From positions 248,001-312,000 of the forward strand of contig NZ_SUMG01000001.1 of the NCBI RefSeq assembly GCF_009910325.1: DNA of 64,000 bases, in the 5' to 3' direction. Below, piece by piece: positions 61,064 to 64,000 of this stretch. The translations under genes were made by a program, and so were the position numbers. Every line of letters starts with the position of its first letter. Position 1 is the stretch's first letter. Below the pieces are notes generated by a model. That model saw only the letters and a list, made by a program, of their open reading frames with translations, searched no databases and had not been told where the DNA came from. This DNA is from Isachenkonia alkalipeptolytica. Its GTDB lineage: Bacteria; Bacillota; Clostridia; Peptostreptococcales; T1SED10-28.

Positions 61064-61768
61064 ATGATTCAATGTTTTGGCGACAGCATTACCAAGGGTA
61101 CCCCCGGGGTATCCTATTTAAAATACCTGGAAAAGGGAAAGTACCAAAATCAGGGGACTGGAGGGGAGACCGTTGAAGGTCTATATCCCAGACTCTCACA
61201 CAGCATTAAACACGGCAAACATGAAAAATACATTATTCAAATAGGTACAAACGATATTTTGCTCCCCTATCTGGAAAAGTCTTCACCGAAATGGAAAAAC
61301 AGGCTTAGAAAAATTGACAAGGTAAAAAAAGAAGGGGCAAGACCTAGCCGAACGGAAATCCAGTTTCAAAAGAGTTACCAAGAAATCGTAGATTTACTGA
61401 AAGAGCATGAAAAAGAGGCAGTATTGATCAATATTCCTGTAGTAGGAGAGAATTTGAGCCACGAAAGAAACAAAAAAACGGAGAAATTCAACAATATTAT
61501 TAAGGCCATCGCTGAGAAGGAGGGTCTTCTCTTGGTGGATTTTTACGCCTGGCAGAAAAAGACCCTGGAAAAACTACAGAATAAAAAAGATTACTTTATA
61601 GATCCGGATCCGAAGCAAGTGGTGATCGATGGTTTAAAAAGCATTACAAGCCTGGGAAGAATGAGACTTTCCCAAAAGCGAAATTTAGTGCTCACCGTGG
61701 ATGGGGTCCATTTAAATGATACAGGAGCTAAGGGTCTTGCAAAATTAGTCAGGGAAAAAGTGAAGTAG
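61064..61768 (+). CDS. Cytoplasmic SGNH/GDSL-type hydrolase
   Basis: 234 residues with no signal peptide. CFGDSITKG carries the Ser, GGETVEGL a Gly, IGTNDILLPY the Asn, and VDGVHLNDTGAKGL the Asp-His pair. A basic, less conserved insertion lies at about 75-105. The physiological ester is unknown. AAGGAGG precedes the ATG. The gene is a single transcription unit between two copies of one hairpin family. Confidence 0.85.
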   Translation: MIQCFGDSITKGTPGVSYLKYLEKGKYQNQGTGGETVEGLYPRLSHSIKHGKHEKYIIQIGTNDILLPYLEKSSPKWKNRLRKIDKVKKEGARPSRTEIQFQKSYQEIVDLLKEHEKEAVLINIPVVGENLSHERNKKTEKFNNIIKAIAEKEGLLLVDFYAWQKKTLEKLQNKKDYFIDPDPKQVVIDGLKSITSLGRMRLSQKRNLVLTVDGVHLNDTGAKGLAKLVREKVK

Positions 61769-61772
61769 GCAC

Positions 61773-61812
61773 AAAAGTGTACCATGGGGTCCGACCCCCT
61801 GGTACATTTTTT
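61773..61812. repeat. GTGTACCATGGGGTC-family hairpin, copy 2
   Basis: AAAAGTGTACCATGGGGTCC pairs with its complement around a minimal loop with one mismatch, ending in seven T residues. It begins 5 nt after the SGNH stop codon and acts as its terminator. Confidence 0.9.
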
Positions 61813-61815
61813 TGA

Positions 61816-61868
61816 TTGAAACTGATAGGAAGCTGTGGTATATTTGACATGTTAGGTGACAAGACACC
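61816..61868 (+). promoter_or_regulatory. nad promoter and candidate NiaR-type operator
   Basis: TTGAAA (61816-61821), 17-nt spacer, TATATT (61839-61844). Just after it lies the imperfect dyad GGTGACAAGACACC (61855-61868), over the expected transcription start. NAD-biosynthesis operons of Firmicutes are commonly repressed by NiaR at dyads with TGTC/GACA cores; assignment to NiaR is inferred. Confidence 0.55.
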
Positions 61869-61892
61869 AAAAACCGGGAAAGGGTTGAATTC

Positions 61893-62825
61893 ATGGATAA
61901 ATATACGTTGATTCAAAGAATCCACCAATTGAAAAAAGAAAAGGGGGCCGTAATCTTAGCCCACCACTATCAAGTGGAGGAGGTAAAGGAAGTGGCGGAC
62001 ATCATTGGAGACTCCTTGGAACTGAGCCGAAAAGCCAGGGAAGTTAAGGCGAAAACCATTGTCTTAAGCGGGGTACATTTTATGGCGGAAAGTGTGAAAG
62101 TGCTGTCTCCCGATAAAAAAGTCTTGCTTCCCGTAAGGGATGCCGGGTGTCCCATGGCGGATATGATTGATGAAGAAAAGCTGGAAAGTTTTAAATCTGA
62201 GCATCCTAACGGCAAAGTGGTCTGCTATGTCAATACATCAGCAGAAGTAAAAGCAAAAAGCGATATTTGCTGTACCTCTTCTAATGCACTGTCTGTAGTA
62301 GATAGTATGGGAGCGGATCCGGTCCTCTTTATTCCGGACCAGAATCTGGGAAACTACGTAAAACAACATTCGAAAAACAATAACGTTATACCCTACGAGG
62401 GATACTGCATTACCCATCACCGAGCAAGAAAAGAAGACGCAATAAAGGCCAAAGGAAAGCATCCTGAAGGAAAGTTCCTGGCACACCCGGAATGCCGGCA
62501 GGAAGTCTTGGAAGAAGCGGACTTTATCGGAAGTACAACGGCCATTATCAACTATGCCAAAGATTCTAATAGTAAAACCTTTATTATCGGAACGGAAATG
62601 GGGGTGGTGGAGAGCTTAAAAAAACAACTGCCCAATAAAAACTTTTTTCTGCTGGCTCCCAGCTTTATTTGCAGCAATATGAAAAAGACCCGGTTAAAGG
62701 ATGTTTACCGGGCGTTGAAGGAAGAAGAACATGAAATCCATTTAGAGGAACAGACCCGTAATAAAGCAGAAAAAGCTCTATCTAATATGCTGGCCGTATC
62801 TATAAACAGTCCTAAATCATTATAA
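61893..62825 (+). CDS. nadA: Quinolinate synthase
   Basis: 310 residues. It condenses iminoaspartate with dihydroxyacetone phosphate using a [4Fe-4S] cluster. Cluster cysteines appear in RDAGCPMAD (near 84), DICCTSSNA (near 127) and HPECRQEV; AHHYQVEEVKEVAD near the N terminus is the substrate-binding region. First gene of the NAD de novo operon; nadB starts 13 nt after it. Confidence 0.95.
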   Translation: MDKYTLIQRIHQLKKEKGAVILAHHYQVEEVKEVADIIGDSLELSRKAREVKAKTIVLSGVHFMAESVKVLSPDKKVLLPVRDAGCPMADMIDEEKLESFKSEHPNGKVVCYVNTSAEVKAKSDICCTSSNALSVVDSMGADPVLFIPDQNLGNYVKQHSKNNNVIPYEGYCITHHRARKEDAIKAKGKHPEGKFLAHPECRQEVLEEADFIGSTTAIINYAKDSNSKTFIIGTEMGVVESLKKQLPNKNFFLLAPSFICSNMKKTRLKDVYRALKEEEHEIHLEEQTRNKAEKALSNMLAVSINSPKSL

Positions 62826-62838
62826 GAGGTGGGAGCGT

Positions 62839-64000
62839 ATGAATCAAGGGATGGAAAAAAGCTCGGCAACCCCAGAGTCATTTGGTATAACTCCGGAATA
62901 TTTCGATGTGATTATTATCGGAACTGGAATTGCCGGGATGTTTACCGCATTGAGTATCGAGAGGAAACTGAAGGTATTGATGATCACCAAGGAAACCCTG
63001 GATCGTAGCACCAGTAACATGGCCCAAGGGGGGATTGTTTCGCCTATTTTTGGTGAAACCTTATATCAGGATACTCTAAAGGCGGGAGGGTATGTAAACG
63101 ATCCCAAACGTGTAGAAATATTGGTGAAGGAAGGGTCGAAACAAATTGAAAAGCTCATAGAGTGGGGGGTTCCATTTGATCGGGATTCGGAGGGCAATCT
63201 TCTAGCAACCCGGGAAGGAGGTCACTCCGGGAGAAACATCCTTCACTGCAAAGATGAAACCGGAAAAAAAATAATGACCGGACTGGAGAGGAAGCTTCGG
63301 AATAAAAAAGGGGTTACCCTACTGGAAGAAACCTATGCTTATCAACTTACGGACTTTTCGGACTGGCAGAATAGTTCTAATAATCAAGGGGATGAGAATC
63401 AAGGTGCCGGGGAAAGCAAAGAAGACCCGGGGAACAGAGAAAAAGGCGGCATGGTATCGGTAATTCTTCCGACGGGTGATGTCGGAAAGTTTTACAGTCC
63501 GAACATAGTGATCGCCACTGGTGGCATCGGGGGGCTGTATCAGCACACTTCAAATCCTGAAGGCAACACGGGTGACGGTATAGCCCTTGGTAAATCTCTG
63601 GGAATCGAAATAAAAAACATGGAATTTAATCAATTTCACCCCACTTACTTTCAGGCTAAAGAAGGTACAGGTTTTTTAGTGACGGAAGCCCTACGGGGAG
63701 AAGGGGCAACACTTCGTAATGGAGAAGGGGTGGCTTTTATGAAAGAACGACATCCTATGGGAGACTTAGCCCCAAGGGATGTGGTGGCAAGAGGAATTTT
63801 TGAGGAACTTCAAAAAGTTCCAAAGACCATGGTTACAGTGGATATATCCCATCGGGAGGAAAACTTCATCAAGCAGCGGTTTCCGAAGATTTATCGAAAA
63901 GCATTAAAAAGAGGCTATGACATTACAAAGGAACCCCTGCCGGTAACGCCAGCCAGTCATTATATCATGGGAGGCATTGCAGTGGATGACTATGCCGAAA
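62839..64000 (+). CDS. nadB: L-aspartate oxidase, truncated by the window end
   Basis: The frame is open to the last base (about 387 codons seen). FAD-binding DVIIIGTGIAGMFTAL follows an N-terminal extension of about 20 residues; then SNMAQGGIV, REGGHSGRNILHC, ATGGIGGLYQHTSNPEGNTGDG, LRGEGATLRN, LAPRDVVARGIF and ASHYIMGGI, all conserved in NadB. It makes iminoaspartate for NadA; anaerobes use fumarate as acceptor. A polar low-complexity insertion (about residues 173-204) is unusual. GAGGTGGGAG precedes the ATG. Confidence 0.95.
   Translation, partial: MNQGMEKSSATPESFGITPEYFDVIIIGTGIAGMFTALSIERKLKVLMITKETLDRSTSNMAQGGIVSPIFGETLYQDTLKAGGYVNDPKRVEILVKEGSKQIEKLIEWGVPFDRDSEGNLLATREGGHSGRNILHCKDETGKKIMTGLERKLRNKKGVTLLEETYAYQLTDFSDWQNSSNNQGDENQGAGESKEDPGNREKGGMVSVILPTGDVGKFYSPNIVIATGGIGGLYQHTSNPEGNTGDGIALGKSLGIEIKNMEFNQFHPTYFQAKEGTGFLVTEALRGEGATLRNGEGVAFMKERHPMGDLAPRDVVARGIFEELQKVPKTMVTVDISHREENFIKQRFPKIYRKALKRGYDITKEPLPVTPASHYIMGGIAVDDYAE

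Noticed and set aside
1-64000. Prophage, intact insertion sequence, rRNA or tRNA genes
   Set aside because: No integrase, transposase, phage structural gene or RNA-gene signature was found on either strand.

Overview
The window looks like chromosomal DNA of a low-to-moderate-GC, strictly anaerobic Gram-positive bacterium of the class Clostridia. The signs are AAGGAGG-type ribosome binding sites, several TTG starts backed by strong Shine-Dalgarno sequences, pyruvate formate-lyase, an ECF folate transporter under a THF riboswitch, and lipoproteins with typical lipoboxes. Very acidic linkers in three surface proteins would suit an alkaliphile (Alkaliphilus/Tindallia-like), but that is inference. 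There are no rRNA or tRNA genes, no CRISPR array, no prophage and no intact insertion sequence.

Layout. 0-2 kb: cobalamin nucleotide-loop assembly (end of cobD, then cobU-cobS). 2.3-6.2 kb: pflB, pflA and an Fnr-like regulator with exactly four cysteines. 6.3-12.4 kb: a methyltransferase; a CarH-like stand-alone B12-binding sensor followed by a soluble histidine kinase; a chromate transporter; a universal stress protein; and folT behind a THF riboswitch. 12.4-13.6 kb is a gene graveyard holding a broken nitroreductase. 13.6-15.2 kb: an ArsR regulator and an ArsP-type permease. 15.5-22 kb: mostly single genes (DUF1847, a DUF6933/pRiA4b-Orf3 fusion, a methyltransferase, a zinc-ribbon/TPR membrane protein, a TPR-GAF-GGDEF cyclase). 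22.7-27.8 kb: an MFS carrier, a GlpA-like oxidoreductase, a HIT protein, a DppA-type aminopeptidase and a GDPD phosphodiesterase.

28.0-39.7 kb is a complete galactoside operon: TetR regulator, GPH symporter, galK, galT, GH2, GH36, galE, galM. Most of its genes overlap by 1-4 nt, and its promoter carries a 36-bp dyad just after the -10. Import of alpha- and beta-galactosides, intracellular hydrolysis and the Leloir pathway are all encoded. The operon lies between two paralogous GDPD genes in the same orientation, each ending inside a copy of the same small hairpin repeat.

40.9-58 kb: a DbpA-type helicase; a minus-strand ArsR / Cys-His miniprotein / ABC exporter operon; two small membrane proteins and a flavodoxin; surface lipoproteins (CapA-like, VanY-like); a LytS-LytTR system with a direct-repeat target upstream of a CstA-family carrier; an SGNH hydrolase; a second ABC exporter; and a tandem-HD/HD-GYP protein interrupted at an A7 run. 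58-64 kb: an EAL-HDOD protein, a small SpoT-like HD hydrolase, a racemase, an SGNH hydrolase bracketed by two similar hairpins, and nadA-nadB (nadB runs off the end).

A recurring theme is long, often perfect palindromes between genes. At least three sequence families are present, and several copies act as terminators or lie between convergent genes. No REP-type transposase is present to explain them.
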